DNA of 64,000 nt, from contig NZ_LR733413.1 of assembly GCF_902506345.1 (NCBI RefSeq), positions 3,297,198-3,361,197 on the forward strand, read 5' to 3'. Position numbers and translations under genes: made by a program. The notes beneath the pieces are model-generated. The model was not told where the DNA came from and did not search any database. It saw only the letters and a program-made list of their open reading frames with translations. This document shows, in pieces, positions 25,678-34,329 of this stretch. The stretch's first letter is position 1, and the number at the start of each line of letters is the position of its first letter. Source of the stretch: Flavobacterium sp. 9R (GTDB lineage: Bacteria > Bacteroidota > Bacteroidia > Flavobacteriales > Flavobacteriaceae).

Positions 25678-26394
25678 TTATTGTTCCATCGGGATTTCCA
25701 TCACCAAAAATTTAGCAGCTGTTGTTGCTTTGATGTCAATTTCTGGAGTATCCCAAATTCCAAGTGCATCTCTTTTGCTTAGTTGTTCTCCGTTGACTTC
25801 TATTTCGCCCTCAATAGTCATAATGTAAAAACCGTTACCTTCTTTTTGTAAGGCTAATTTTTTAGAGAAATCGGCATCAAAATCAGACAAATAAAACCAA
25901 GCATCTTGATGAATCCACACCCCAGCATCGTCAGGATTTGGAGATAGAATTTGAGCAAAATTGTTTTTTTGTTCGGTAACGTCCAAAGTGATTTGTTGGT
26001 AGCGAGGTTCTACATTGCGGTATTTTGGGAACAACCAAATTTGGAATAGCTTGGTTTGTTGGTCCGCATTCGGATTGAATTCACTGTGCTGAATACCCGT
26101 TCCCGCACTCATTACTTGTACATCACCCGTTTTGATAGTTGCGGCATTGCCCATACTGTCTTTGTGCGCCAAATCGCCTTCTAGCGGAATGGTGATGATT
26201 TCCATATTGTCGTGTGGATGCGTACCAAAGCCCATTCCTGCAGCAACAGTATCATCGTTCAAAACGCGTAGCATACCAAACTGCACTCTATCGGGGTTGT
26301 ACCAACTAGCAAAGCTAAAACTGTGATAAGCATTCAACCATCCGTGGTTAGCGTGTCCTCTTGAATCTGCGGTATGTAAAACTGATTTTTTCAT
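25678..26394 (-). CDS. Pirin family protein
   Basis: This 238-residue bicupin starts MKKSVLHTADSRGHANHGWLNAYHSFSFA, the pirin signature. The iron-binding residues are present in FGTHPHDNMEIITIPLEG (two His and Glu) and in MSAGTGIQHSEFNP (His). The second cupin contains IEGEIEVNGEQLSKRDALG. Bacterial pirins bind iron; some oxidise quercetin, and others act as redox sensors. The gene precedes the YjdJ-OsmC-YjdI run on the same strand (50 bp apart). A promoter element TACCTTTG and a short inverted repeat lie upstream. Confidence 0.92.
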   Translation of the reverse strand: MKKSVLHTADSRGHANHGWLNAYHSFSFASWYNPDRVQFGMLRVLNDDTVAAGMGFGTHPHDNMEIITIPLEGDLAHKDSMGNAATIKTGDVQVMSAGTGIQHSEFNPNADQQTKLFQIWLFPKYRNVEPRYQQITLDVTEQKNNFAQILSPNPDDAGVWIHQDAWFYLSDFDADFSKKLALQKEGNGFYIMTIEGEIEVNGEQLSKRDALGIWDTPEIDIKATTAAKFLVMEIPMEQ

Positions 26395-26424
26395 CTTCGT
26401 ATAAATTTAGTGATTACTAGGATA

Positions 26425-26432
26425 CAAAGGTA
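26425..26432 (-). promoter_or_regulatory. -7 promoter element for pirin, next to a short inverted repeat
   Basis: The minus strand reads TACCTTTG, a TAnnTTTG match 30 bases from the pirin ATG. Just upstream (about 26432-26446) is TGCTC-GTTGT-GAGCA, a 5-bp inverted repeat in the position of an operator. Its regulator is unknown. Confidence 0.45.
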
Positions 26433-26531
26433 TGCTCGTTGTGAGCAAAAGTCACTTAACCTAGATTAAGAAAGAGTGTTTTAACACAAGCGTGAAATAG
26501 TGAGCCAGTTCTTGCTTGAAATGGATAGCCA

Positions 26532-27107
26532 TTACTTCTTCAATAACCTACTCTTCATTTTGCTAAAGAATTCAGGTGTTACGCCAATATAAGAAGCAAT
26601 GTGTTTTTGGGGGAGTTTATGAATTAAAGTGGGGTATTTTTTGCAGAACTTTTCATAGCGTTCTTCGGCGGTCAAGCTCAAATTATCCATTAAGCGTTCT
26701 TGGTGAGTTACTAAAGAATTCTCTGCGAGTATTCTGAAAAAGCGTTCCAATTTTGGAATGGCTTTATAGAGTTCTTGATGGTTTTCTTTGGTAATGGTAA
26801 CTATTTCAGCATCTTCTAGGACTTCGATAAAAAGATTGCCGGGTTTTCCAGAAATGTAACTGTACATATCGCCCATCCACCAGCCTTCACAGGCAAAATG
26901 CAACACGTGTTCGATAATGTTGTCGTTGATATTGAAGCTTCTCAAAATCCCTGAGTTGACAAAATAAGTACTATCGGCCACTTTACCAGCGTGCAACAAA
27001 ACTGATTTGGCTTTGTGTTTTTGTGTCGTTGTTTTGGATAAAAATAAGGCCTCTTCCTCAGGGGTTAAGGCCACATGTTTGGCAATATTTTGAAGAATTA
27101 AAGCCAT
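26532..27107 (-). CDS. Crp/Fnr family transcriptional regulator
   Basis: This 191-residue protein has an N-terminal cyclic-nucleotide-binding-type beta barrel (LLHAGKVADSTYFVNSGILRSFNIN, then FACEGWWMGDMYSYISGKPGN). A C-terminal helix-turn-helix follows: LPQKHIASYIGVTPEFFSKMKSRLLKK. Flavobacterial members of this size usually lack recognised effector residues. The gene follows the DUF6370 gene with no gap on the same strand, so it is probably co-expressed. Its targets may include the adjacent pirin/OsmC cluster. That is context-based inference. Confidence 0.9.
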   Translation of the reverse strand: MALILQNIAKHVALTPEEEALFLSKTTTQKHKAKSVLLHAGKVADSTYFVNSGILRSFNINDNIIEHVLHFACEGWWMGDMYSYISGKPGNLFIEVLEDAEIVTITKENHQELYKAIPKLERFFRILAENSLVTHQERLMDNLSLTAEERYEKFCKKYPTLIHKLPQKHIASYIGVTPEFFSKMKSRLLKK

Positions 27108-27428
27108 TTACTTTTTTTCAGGTAACAATTTGAAGTACGTCACTTTAAAGCGATTGTCTACGATTTCGCCAATTACTTCAGCTTTTCTAACGGCTGCACA
27201 AAAACCGTCTTTGGCGTGCGCATCTCCATGTTGGTCGATATGTGTACCGTCTACGAAATAAGATTTTCCGTTGATGCGAACGGCTAAATCGCACTCTTTT
27301 CCTTCCATACCAAATTGGCATTGCCCGCAAGAAGCTTCTACAATTTGTTTCTTAGGCGTTTCTTTTTTTTCTTGGGCATTACTACTTGCAGAAATGACTA
27401 ATAACAGAGCAAATATTATTTTTCTCAT
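27108..27428 (-). CDS. DUF6370-like exported cysteine protein
   Basis: This 106-residue protein has a signal peptide (MRKIIFALLLVISASSNAQ). The mature domain has VEASCGQCQFGMEGKECDLAVRINGKSYFVDGTHIDQHGDAHAKDGFC, with Cys pairs (CGQC, a later C in KECD and C in GFC) and several His. This suggests a metal-binding or redox-active periplasmic domain. The DUF6370 name is from memory of similar sequences and is moderately sure. It is followed immediately by the Crp-type regulator gene. Confidence 0.7.
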   Translation of the reverse strand: MRKIIFALLLVISASSNAQEKKETPKKQIVEASCGQCQFGMEGKECDLAVRINGKSYFVDGTHIDQHGDAHAKDGFCAAVRKAEVIGEIVDNRFKVTYFKLLPEKK

Positions 27429-27483
27429 TTTTGATTTAAAAAAATTATAAGTGCAAGTTAGTAGTTTTTTGAAGGATTACGGC

Positions 27484-27861
27484 TTAGGTGGCATAATTTT
27501 TAAATAGATAAATCCATAATATTCTTGACAAACGAATGTTGAAAGGCGATAAAGATATAAGAACAACTGCGATTATAGGAATCATTCTTAAGTCAAATCT
27601 TTCAGTGAAAAACAAATGGGCTATGAGATAAGTTAGAATGCCTTGCGCAACACTTATTCCATAATTCACATACATTGCTCCAAAGAAATATCCAGGTTCT
27701 TTCTCAAATTTATAATTACAATTCGAACAATGGGTATGCATTTTAGGAAAATGCAAGTTGAAAAAAATGTTTCTTTCGTCAAATATTTTGCCTTTTCGGC
27801 ATTGAGGGCAATCGTTATTTAGGATGTGATAAATAGAATGTGGCATGGATTTTTTTTTCAA
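27484..27861 (-). CDS. DUF983 small membrane protein with zinc-ribbon motif
   Basis: This 125-residue protein begins with CPQCRKGKIF and continues with HCSNCNYKFEKEPGYFFGAMYVNYG. The four cysteines form a predicted zinc ribbon, and EPGYFFGAMY is the DUF983 signature. Two transmembrane helices follow (ISVAQGILTYLIAHLFF and MIPIIAVVLISLSPFNI). It is a single gene divergent from the AraC regulator. Function unknown in this family. Confidence 0.85.
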   Translation of the reverse strand: MKKKSMPHSIYHILNNDCPQCRKGKIFDERNIFFNLHFPKMHTHCSNCNYKFEKEPGYFFGAMYVNYGISVAQGILTYLIAHLFFTERFDLRMIPIIAVVLISLSPFNIRLSRILWIYLFKNYAT

Positions 27862-27934
27862 AGGTAATTTTTACTTCCGTTGTTACTTTTCTTTATATTC
27901 GCAACTTATAGCACAAAAAAGACATTTTTAGCAT

Positions 27935-28798
27935 ATGGGAAAATATCCTATTTATCCAATACGAAAATTTTTATCGTCTCAAATCGATAAGGATTTATAT
28001 GTAAATACGTTTAAAGACCACCTAAAAAAACACCGTTTTGTAGAAGAACCACATAGACATAATTCGTATGTGTTGGTTTTTTTTACTCAAGGTTCAGGGA
28101 CACACGAAATTGATTTCTCTACATTTACTATTCAAAATGGGAGCGTCTTTTTTTTGAAGCCAGGACAAATCCATCATTGGAGTTTGAGCGAAGATATAGA
28201 CGGTTTTGTCATCTTTTATTCTGAGGAAATGTTTAATCTGTATTTTAGACAAAAGCAAATCAAGGATTATGCTTTTTACACTTCCTTAAATAGTCGACCT
28301 GAACTACTTTTTGATGCTACTGAATCTAAAAAACTCATCCCTTATTTTGAGGCAATTGTCGAAGAAGTAAAAGACGATAAAGAGTGGCGACAAGATGTAA
28401 TTTTAAATGTATTGGATATCATTCATATTCAGATAGCAAGGAAATACAATGCTATTCACATTGTTGAGACACATCTTTATAATAGAAAGATTAAAGATTT
28501 GGAAGCACTCATTGAAAGGCACTTTAGAACTCAAAAGGCTCCTTCTTTTTATGCGTCTGAATTGCATATTAGTCTAAAACATTTGAATCGAATTTGTCAA
28601 GAAATTCTTCAAATGACCACCACAAGTGTTATTATTCAAAGAGTGATTTTAGAAGCTAAGCGTATGTTAACAGATAAACGCTTAACTGTAAATGAGATTG
28701 CAGTTGCTCTAGGCTACGATGATTATTCTTATTTTTCCAGATTGTTTAAAAAGCAAGTTGGCAAAAGTCCTACAAATTTTAGGCTTTCGAGAATATAA
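27935..28798 (+). CDS. AraC family transcriptional regulator
   Basis: This 287-residue protein has an N-terminal cupin-type sensor (HRHNSYVLVFFTQGSGTHEIDF and FFLKPGQIHHWSLSEDIDGFVIF). Residues about 200-287 are the two-helix-turn-helix AraC domain: FYASELHISLKHLNRICQEILQMTTTSVIIQ, then LTVNEIAVALGYDDYSYFSRLFKKQVGKSPTNFR, which is the family signature. The effector and targets are unknown. It is divergent from DUF983 (73 bp gap), which could be a target. It is monocistronic, with a hairpin terminator at 28859-28895. Confidence 0.93.
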   Translation: MGKYPIYPIRKFLSSQIDKDLYVNTFKDHLKKHRFVEEPHRHNSYVLVFFTQGSGTHEIDFSTFTIQNGSVFFLKPGQIHHWSLSEDIDGFVIFYSEEMFNLYFRQKQIKDYAFYTSLNSRPELLFDATESKKLIPYFEAIVEEVKDDKEWRQDVILNVLDIIHIQIARKYNAIHIVETHLYNRKIKDLEALIERHFRTQKAPSFYASELHISLKHLNRICQEILQMTTTSVIIQRVILEAKRMLTDKRLTVNEIAVALGYDDYSYFSRLFKKQVGKSPTNFRLSRI

Positions 28799-28858
28799 TT
28801 TGCTTCAATAATTCTATTGTTTTCCGGATAAAAAAAAAGATGTAATTGCAATAAAAAA

Positions 28859-28895
28859 GGCTCGCAAAGGTTTTATAATAAACTCTTTGCGAACC
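28859..28895. terminator. Hairpin terminator between AraC gene and U32 gene
   Basis: The stem TCGCAAAG / CTTTGCGA (28862-28869 and 28885-28892) is extended by GG/CC around one mismatch. It lies between convergent genes with A-rich flanks on the left. Confidence 0.65.
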
Positions 28896-28929
28896 TTACG
28901 TTATCTTTTGCGCATTTTGCGGTTAAATT

Positions 28930-30804
28930 CTAATGAAAATAATCTTCTTCGATTTCGAATTCGGCGTCTTTTTCCCAAATCTCCATTTCGCAGGGTTTAC
29001 AATTGAATTTGAGTTTGTATTCTAATTCGCCTTGTTTCAGTACCAAAGGTTCTTTTACCTTTTTGTCCATATTTTCTCGATGGTATTTTGGACAGCGTTC
29101 TAACTCATATTTGATGCAATATTTGGTGGTCATTACACGTGATTTTCCAGGGTCCCATTGCAATTCAAAGGCTTTTTCAATTTCGGTAACGCCGTGACGT
29201 CCGTAGAATTTACGGGCTAGTTTGTTCGAAACATTGTACATAAAATCTAGCTTGGTTTCAGGGAAAGGATGGTCTGTTTTAACCAATTGATGCTCTTCGC
29301 GATGGTAATTTTTCAATCGAATTTCAGACAGTTGTTCGTAAACGGTTCTTCTCATCTCGTTGATTTTGGAAATAGGTAAGAACCAATTTTCTGAAAATAA
29401 GATAGTGATTTCGTCTGCTTTGTAAGGTGTGAATCCTGTTTTGGCTAAATTCGTTTTGAAAGTGGCCTCGATGGATTCGTTGTTTTTGGTTCTTTCTTTT
29501 GGATGTGCCAATTGAACTGTACTCACATTTCCATCTTCGTCTGTAGCGATTAATTCGAATCCGTTTTCGTTTTCGGTCAGCAATAAAGTAGTGCTGATTT
29601 TTCGAACGGCACTGTCTTCTCGTTCCACAACTTTGATGAAAGCGGCATCATTATTACGATAAATGAAGGTTCCTGGTTTGATGTCTTTCAACACATTTGG
29701 ATAAGCCAAGCCATTTTCAACTTTGTTGACATAGATTCCGTCGGCTTCGTTGTTTTCGTTGATGAAGCAAAGTCCATCTCCGTTGTTTAGGAATTCGCCG
29801 TTTTCGATTTCGTAGGCATTTCCAATGGTTTTAACGAGTTTGCCAATGTATTGTCCTTTCGATTTTGGACTTTCCCAAGAACCAATGGATTGATGTCTTT
29901 CGTTGACAAAATAATCGGTATATCCACGGTTGAAGGTTTTGTTCAAAGCGGAATCAAAAGTATAAGTACAGGTTCCAGAAGAAGCTTTGGTGTATTTTTC
30001 ATAGCCATCTCCTTCTAAGAAAGCGTCTAATTTTTGACGTAAATAAGAAACGTTATTTTTTACATAAACAATATCTTTCAATCGTCCTTCGATTTTGAAA
30101 GAACAAATTCCAGCTTCCACTAAATTTGGTATTTGGTCCGAAACGTCAAAATCCTTAATCGAAAGTAAGTGACTATTTTTGATTAAAGTCTCGCCATTAC
30201 CATCGATGAGGTTGTAGGGTAAACGGCAGTTTTGAGCACACGAACCACGATTGGCAGAACGTTCTCCATTGGCCACACTCATATAACAGTTTCCGCTGAA
30301 AGACACACAAAGTGCTCCAGTCACGAAAAATTCTAGTTCAACATCTGATGTTTCGGCGATTTCTTTGATTTGGTGTAAATTCAATTCACGAGCCAAAACC
30401 ACGCGTTTCATTCCCGCATCTTTTAAGAATTTAATTTTGTGTGGGTCGCGATTATTCGCTTGTGTACTTGCGTGTAAAACGATAGGAGGTAAGTCCATTT
30501 CCATAATGGCCATATCTTGTACGATTAAGGCATCAACGCCAATTTCATACAATTCCCAAATCATTTGACGACAGGTTTCCAATTCGTTGTCGTACAAAAT
30601 CGTATTGATAACCACAAAAACTTGGGCATAATACAAATGGGCATATTGCACCAAAGCAGCCACATCTTCAAGAGAATTATGAGCATTAGAACGGGCACCA
30701 AACTGAGGAGCACCAATATAAACCGCATCGGCACCTGCATTGATAGCTGCCATACCGTGAATTAAATCTTTGGCGGGCGCTAGTATTTCTATTTTCTTCT
30801 TCAT
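28930..30804 (-). CDS. U32 family protein (RlhA/TrhP-like RNA hydroxylation type)
   Basis: This 624-residue protein starts KIEILAPAKDLIHGMAAINAGADAVYIG, the U32 TIM-barrel signature. The conserved block ELEFFVTGALCVSFSGNCYMS, followed by GSCAQNCRLPY, carries the cysteines usual for iron-sulfur cluster binding in this family. Further cysteines occur in KYCIKYELERCPKYH and KFNCKPCEMEIW near the C-terminus. Members of this family hydroxylate rRNA (RlhA, C2501 of 23S) or tRNA (TrhP); others are named peptidases. Length resembles RlhA (about 650). The exact RNA target is not assignable. Confidence 0.87.
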   Translation of the reverse strand: MKKKIEILAPAKDLIHGMAAINAGADAVYIGAPQFGARSNAHNSLEDVAALVQYAHLYYAQVFVVINTILYDNELETCRQMIWELYEIGVDALIVQDMAIMEMDLPPIVLHASTQANNRDPHKIKFLKDAGMKRVVLARELNLHQIKEIAETSDVELEFFVTGALCVSFSGNCYMSVANGERSANRGSCAQNCRLPYNLIDGNGETLIKNSHLLSIKDFDVSDQIPNLVEAGICSFKIEGRLKDIVYVKNNVSYLRQKLDAFLEGDGYEKYTKASSGTCTYTFDSALNKTFNRGYTDYFVNERHQSIGSWESPKSKGQYIGKLVKTIGNAYEIENGEFLNNGDGLCFINENNEADGIYVNKVENGLAYPNVLKDIKPGTFIYRNNDAAFIKVVEREDSAVRKISTTLLLTENENGFELIATDEDGNVSTVQLAHPKERTKNNESIEATFKTNLAKTGFTPYKADEITILFSENWFLPISKINEMRRTVYEQLSEIRLKNYHREEHQLVKTDHPFPETKLDFMYNVSNKLARKFYGRHGVTEIEKAFELQWDPGKSRVMTTKYCIKYELERCPKYHRENMDKKVKEPLVLKQGELEYKLKFNCKPCEMEIWEKDAEFEIEEDYFH

Positions 30805-30936
30805 TATTACAACTTTAGCTTTTCCAGTGTTCGCGAAAAAAAGTCTGCAAAGGTCTGATAAAATATTTAAGATTTCTAATTCAAGAGGATTTTTTTTAAA
30901 AACTAATACAAGGACAATTCAATTTATATGAAATAA

Positions 30937-30970
30937 AAAAAAGCCTCAAGAAATAATCCTTGAGGCTTGC
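30937..30970 (-). terminator. Terminator after the aspartate aminotransferase gene
   Basis: The stem AAGCCTCAAG / CTTGAGGCTT (30941-30950 and 30959-30968) carries an AT loop. A T-run follows on the minus strand. Confidence 0.85.
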
Positions 30971-30990
30971 TATAACAATAAAACTTTGGT

Positions 30991-32178
30991 TTATCCTGCC
31001 AAAGCGTCTTTGATTCTTTTTAAAGCTTCGGTTAATAAAGCTTCGCTAGTAGCGTAAGAGAAACGAATGCAATTTGGATTTCCAAAAGCATCACCTGTAA
31101 CAGTAGCCACACAAGCTTCTGCCAAAAGATACATAGAAACGTCGTTAGCATCTTTAATTTCGGTTCCTTTTAATGTTTTTCCGAAGAAAGAAGAAACGTC
31201 TGGAAAAACGTAGAAAGCACCTTCTGGAACGTTGATTTTGATACCAGGGATTTCTTTTAATAATCCTACTACTAAATCTCTACGGCTGTGGAAAGCCTGA
31301 ACCATATGATTCAATACGCTTGGGTCTGCATCAACAGCGGTAATAGTAGCTCTTTGTGCTACAGAGTTAGCTCCCGAAGTTACTTGCCCTTGAATTTTTG
31401 TACACGCTTTTGCGATAAATTCAGGCGCTCCAATATATCCAATTCGGTAACCTGTCATTGCAAATGCTTTTGCAACACCGTTTACTGTAATGGTTTTTTC
31501 TAACATACCTGGAATAGACCCAATACTGCAAAAAGTTCCTGAAAAATTGATGTGCTCGTAGATTTCGTCAGCTACCACATAAATATTTGGATACTTTTCT
31601 AATACTTTAGCTAAAGCAGTCAATTCTTCTCTGTTGTACACTGAACCTGATGGGTTACAAGGAGAAGAGAACCACATCATTTTTGTTTTAGGAGTGATGG
31701 CTGCTTCTAATTGTTCTGGTGTGATTTTGAAATCGGTTTCTACAGAAGTAGGAACTTCTACAGGAACACCACCTGATAATTTTACAATCTCGTAATAAGA
31801 AACCCAGTAAGGTGCTGGTAAAATAACTTCGTCACCATCGTTTAACATTACTTGAGCAATGTTGTACAACGATTGTTTTGCACCTGTAGAAACTACAATT
31901 TGAGAAGGTTTATAATCTAAATCATTATCTCTTTTGAATTTTCTGCAAATGGCTTCTTTTAAATCTTGGTATCCGTCAACTGGAGAATAGGTACTGTAGT
32001 TGTCGTCGATTGCTTTTTTAGCGGCTTCTTTAATAAAGTCAGGCGTATTAAAGTCAGGTTCTCCCAAACTCAAGCTGATAATATCTTTTCCTTGTGCTTT
32101 TAATTCTCTTGCTAATGCTGCCATCGCTAAAGTTTGCGAAGTGGCAAGGTTGTTAATTCTGTCTGAAAGTGGATTCAT
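30991..32178 (-). CDS. Aspartate aminotransferase (class I PLP aminotransferase)
   Basis: This 395-residue PLP enzyme moves an amino group between aspartate (or related) and 2-oxoglutarate. Motifs: DIISLSLGEPDFNTPD at the N-terminus, the PLP-pocket YQDLKEAICRKF, APYWVSYYEI, SSPCNPSGSVY, YVVADEIYEH (Asp to the PLP pyridine), and the Schiff-base lysine in VNGVAKAFAMTGYRIGY. NPNCIRFSYATSEALL holds the carboxylate-binding Arg. It is of the class-I gamma (prokaryotic) type. Family certain; substrate profile probable. Confidence 0.93.
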   Translation of the reverse strand: MNPLSDRINNLATSQTLAMAALARELKAQGKDIISLSLGEPDFNTPDFIKEAAKKAIDDNYSTYSPVDGYQDLKEAICRKFKRDNDLDYKPSQIVVSTGAKQSLYNIAQVMLNDGDEVILPAPYWVSYYEIVKLSGGVPVEVPTSVETDFKITPEQLEAAITPKTKMMWFSSPCNPSGSVYNREELTALAKVLEKYPNIYVVADEIYEHINFSGTFCSIGSIPGMLEKTITVNGVAKAFAMTGYRIGYIGAPEFIAKACTKIQGQVTSGANSVAQRATITAVDADPSVLNHMVQAFHSRRDLVVGLLKEIPGIKINVPEGAFYVFPDVSSFFGKTLKGTEIKDANDVSMYLLAEACVATVTGDAFGNPNCIRFSYATSEALLTEALKRIKDALAG

Positions 32179-32228
32179 TTTATATAGTAAATAGTAATTA
32201 GTTCGTGTTGAATTTAGCAGTAGTAAGT

Positions 32229-33323
32229 TTAGGCTAATTCTGGTTTCATTCCCAATTCTTTCAAGTGTTTGAAATGTGCAATTACAGCACTACGCATCGT
32301 TTTGTATTCGTAGTAAGGAAGGTTGCATTCTTGAGCGGTTTCTTTCACAATTTTTGCAATTTTTCCGTAGTGAATATGACTGATATTTGGGAAAATGTGG
32401 TGTTCGATTTGGTGATTTAATCCTCCAGTATACCAATTAACAATGGCGTTTTTTGGAGCAAAATTGGTTGTAGTAAATAATTGGTGAATGGCCCAAGTGT
32501 TTTCGATTTCTCCGTTTTCATTTGGTAACGGATTGGTTGTTTCTTCTACCACGTGAGCTAGTTGGAAAACAACACTTAGGATAAGTCCTGCAGTATAATG
32601 CATTACAAAAAAGCCAATCAAAACTTTCCACCAAGTGATACCAATAACTATTGGTAAAACAATCCAAATTGATACATAAATCATTTTTGTGATGATTAAA
32701 GTTGTCCAAAGGATTTTTGGGCTTTTAGGTTCACCATACGATAATTTACGTTTCAAATAACTTTTCATTTGTTTGAAATCGGTAGTGATGGCCCAATTGA
32801 AGGTCAATAAACCGTACAAAAAGATAGAGTAGTAGTGTTGAAAACGGTGGAATTTTTGCCATTTGGCTTCTTTCGTAAAACGAATAATTCTTCCCGCGTC
32901 TAAGTCTTCATCGTGACCAGGGATATTCGTGTAAGTGTGGTGTAAAACATTGTGTTGCACTTGCCAGTTGTATACATTTCCGGCTAGGATGTAAATAGAA
33001 CCTCCCATAAATTTGTTGACCCAACTTTTTGTGGAATACGAACCGTGATTTCCATCGTGCATTACGTTCATTCCTACTCCAGCCATTCCAATTCCGATAA
33101 CGATTGTGAGCAATAAATAAGCCCAAAACGGAAGGTCAAGCGTTAGAATAATAAAATAAGGAGCTAAAAAAACAGTAAATAAGATGATTGTTTTTAAATG
33201 CAATTTCCAGTTTCCTGTTTTTTGTATGTTGTTTTCTTTAAAGTAACTGTTAACCCGTGAGTTAAGTGTTCTAAAAAATTTTAAATTGTCTTGCTTTGAA
33301 AAAGTAGGTGCAGTAGTATTCAT
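32229..33323 (-). CDS. Membrane fatty acid desaturase
   Basis: This 364-residue membrane di-iron desaturase carries the histidine boxes HDGNH (about residue 90), HNVLHH (about 125) and HQIEHH (about 308), which bind the di-iron site. Several transmembrane segments lie between the boxes (TIILFTVFLAPYFIILTLDLP, LLLTIVIGIGMAGVGM and others). The HQIEHH box without a fused cytochrome b5 places it with front-end/acyl-lipid types. It introduces double bonds into membrane fatty acids, plausibly for cold adaptation. A TACATTTG element lies 19 bases upstream. Confidence 0.92.
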   Translation of the reverse strand: MNTTAPTFSKQDNLKFFRTLNSRVNSYFKENNIQKTGNWKLHLKTIILFTVFLAPYFIILTLDLPFWAYLLLTIVIGIGMAGVGMNVMHDGNHGSYSTKSWVNKFMGGSIYILAGNVYNWQVQHNVLHHTYTNIPGHDEDLDAGRIIRFTKEAKWQKFHRFQHYYSIFLYGLLTFNWAITTDFKQMKSYLKRKLSYGEPKSPKILWTTLIITKMIYVSIWIVLPIVIGITWWKVLIGFFVMHYTAGLILSVVFQLAHVVEETTNPLPNENGEIENTWAIHQLFTTTNFAPKNAIVNWYTGGLNHQIEHHIFPNISHIHYGKIAKIVKETAQECNLPYYEYKTMRSAVIAHFKHLKELGMKPELA

Positions 33324-33342
33324 AGGAATTTTTAAATAATTG

Positions 33343-33350
33343 CAAATGTA
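33343..33350 (-). promoter_or_regulatory. -7 promoter element for the desaturase
   Basis: The minus strand reads TACATTTG, a TAnnTTTG match 19 bases before the ATG. This suggests a very short leader. Confidence 0.5.
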
Positions 33351-33408
33351 ACTATTATAAATTTTCGAATATACATTATTGAGTTAAAAATTTCCGCTGT
33401 AAAATAAG

Positions 33409-33416
33409 TACTTTTG
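33409..33416 (+). promoter_or_regulatory. -7 promoter element for rsmG
   Basis: TACTTTTG lies 16 bases before the rsmG ATG at 33433. It and the minus-strand desaturase element are only 58 bp apart, giving a compact divergent promoter region. Confidence 0.5.
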
Positions 33417-33432
33417 TTAAAAATTTAATGCC

Positions 33433-34062
33433 ATGGATGAAATTCTAAAGTATTTTCCTAATCTAACGGATGTGCAGAAAGAGCAGTTTGCAAAGTTGGA
33501 TTTTTTATACCACGATTGGAATGAAAAAATAAATGTTATTTCGAGAAAAGATATTGATGCTTTGTACACTAAACACGTTTTGCATTCGCTAGGAATTGCC
33601 AAAATAAATAAATTCGAACCTGGAACTTATGTTTTGGATGTGGGTACTGGCGGTGGTTTCCCTGGAATACCTTTGGCGATTTTGTTTCCCGAAACGCGTT
33701 TTTATTTGATTGATGTAATCGCCAAAAAAATAAAAGTGGTCAAAGCGGTTGCGGAAGCTTTAGAATTAAAAAACGTAAAAGCAGAGCAAATTCGTGCTGA
33801 AAATGTAAAAGGCGATTTTGATTTTATTGTTAGTCGTGCGGTCACTAATATGCCAGACTTTGTTTCTTGGGTGAAAACTAAAATCAAAAAGCAACACAAA
33901 CACGAATTGAAAAATGGTATTTTGTATTTAAAAGGAGGCGATTTGACCGAAGAGTTAAAGGATTTTCCGAAGGCTACAGAATATAATTTGTCCGACATTT
34001 TTGAAGACGAATTTTTCGAAACCAAAAAAGTGGTGCACTTGCCGTTGAAGTTTGTAGTGTAG
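33433..34062 (+). CDS. rsmG: 16S rRNA (guanine527-N7)-methyltransferase
   Basis: This 209-residue SAM-dependent methyltransferase modifies G527 of 16S rRNA. The SAM site is in YVLDVGTGGGFPGIPLAILFPE (about residues 66-87), followed by YLIDVIAKKIKVVKAVAEAL. DFIVSRAVTNM is the family 'SRA' motif, and YLKGGDLTEEL closes the active site. NVISRKDIDALYTKHVLHSLGI precedes the SAM domain. It is a single gene. Downstream lies inverted repeat copy R5. Confidence 0.95.
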   Translation: MDEILKYFPNLTDVQKEQFAKLDFLYHDWNEKINVISRKDIDALYTKHVLHSLGIAKINKFEPGTYVLDVGTGGGFPGIPLAILFPETRFYLIDVIAKKIKVVKAVAEALELKNVKAEQIRAENVKGDFDFIVSRAVTNMPDFVSWVKTKIKKQHKHELKNGILYLKGGDLTEELKDFPKATEYNLSDIFEDEFFETKKVVHLPLKFVV

Positions 34063-34096
34063 CTTCTATTGCTCACAAAAACACACCCATTTATCC

Positions 34097-34204
34097 TTTT
34101 AACCCCGATGGTAGCGGCATCCTTGCTTGACGGGGTTCGGCAAGCAAGATATACGGACAGCGGGACTTTGCTGGCTAAAATGCCTTTTGATGCTGTTGCT
34201 AAAA
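34097..34204 (-). repeat. Intergenic structured repeat R5 (reverse orientation)
   Basis: The consensus is read on the minus strand, from 34204 (TTTTAGCAAC) to 34097 (GGGGTTAAAA). The box TCCCGCTGTCCGTATATCTT and AAGGATGCCGCT flank the core stem CTTGCTTG / CAAGCAAG. The outer stem is TTTTAG with TTAAAA, i.e. a G-T pair replaces G-C. It is the only copy that points against the upstream gene. Confidence 0.8.
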
Positions 34205-34220
34205 GATAGAAATAAATATG

Positions 34221-34260
34221 CCCCAACAAAGAGCCTAGTTTTTTGTTGGGGTTTCTTTTT
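34221..34260 (+). terminator. Terminator after rsmG/R5
   Basis: The stem CCCCAACAAA / TTTGTTGGGG (34221-34230 and 34242-34251) is followed by TTTCTTTTT. Confidence 0.8.
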
Positions 34261-34329
34261 ATAGCATTTTTGTAACTTTTGAATTATTATAATGTCTTAT
34301 TCATTTATGGATTCTAAAACTTAACTAAA

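Noticed and set aside
33702..34229. 175-codon antisense ORF over rsmG and R5
   Set aside because: It is antisense to a well-supported gene and has the low-complexity Ser/Phe composition of a mirror frame.
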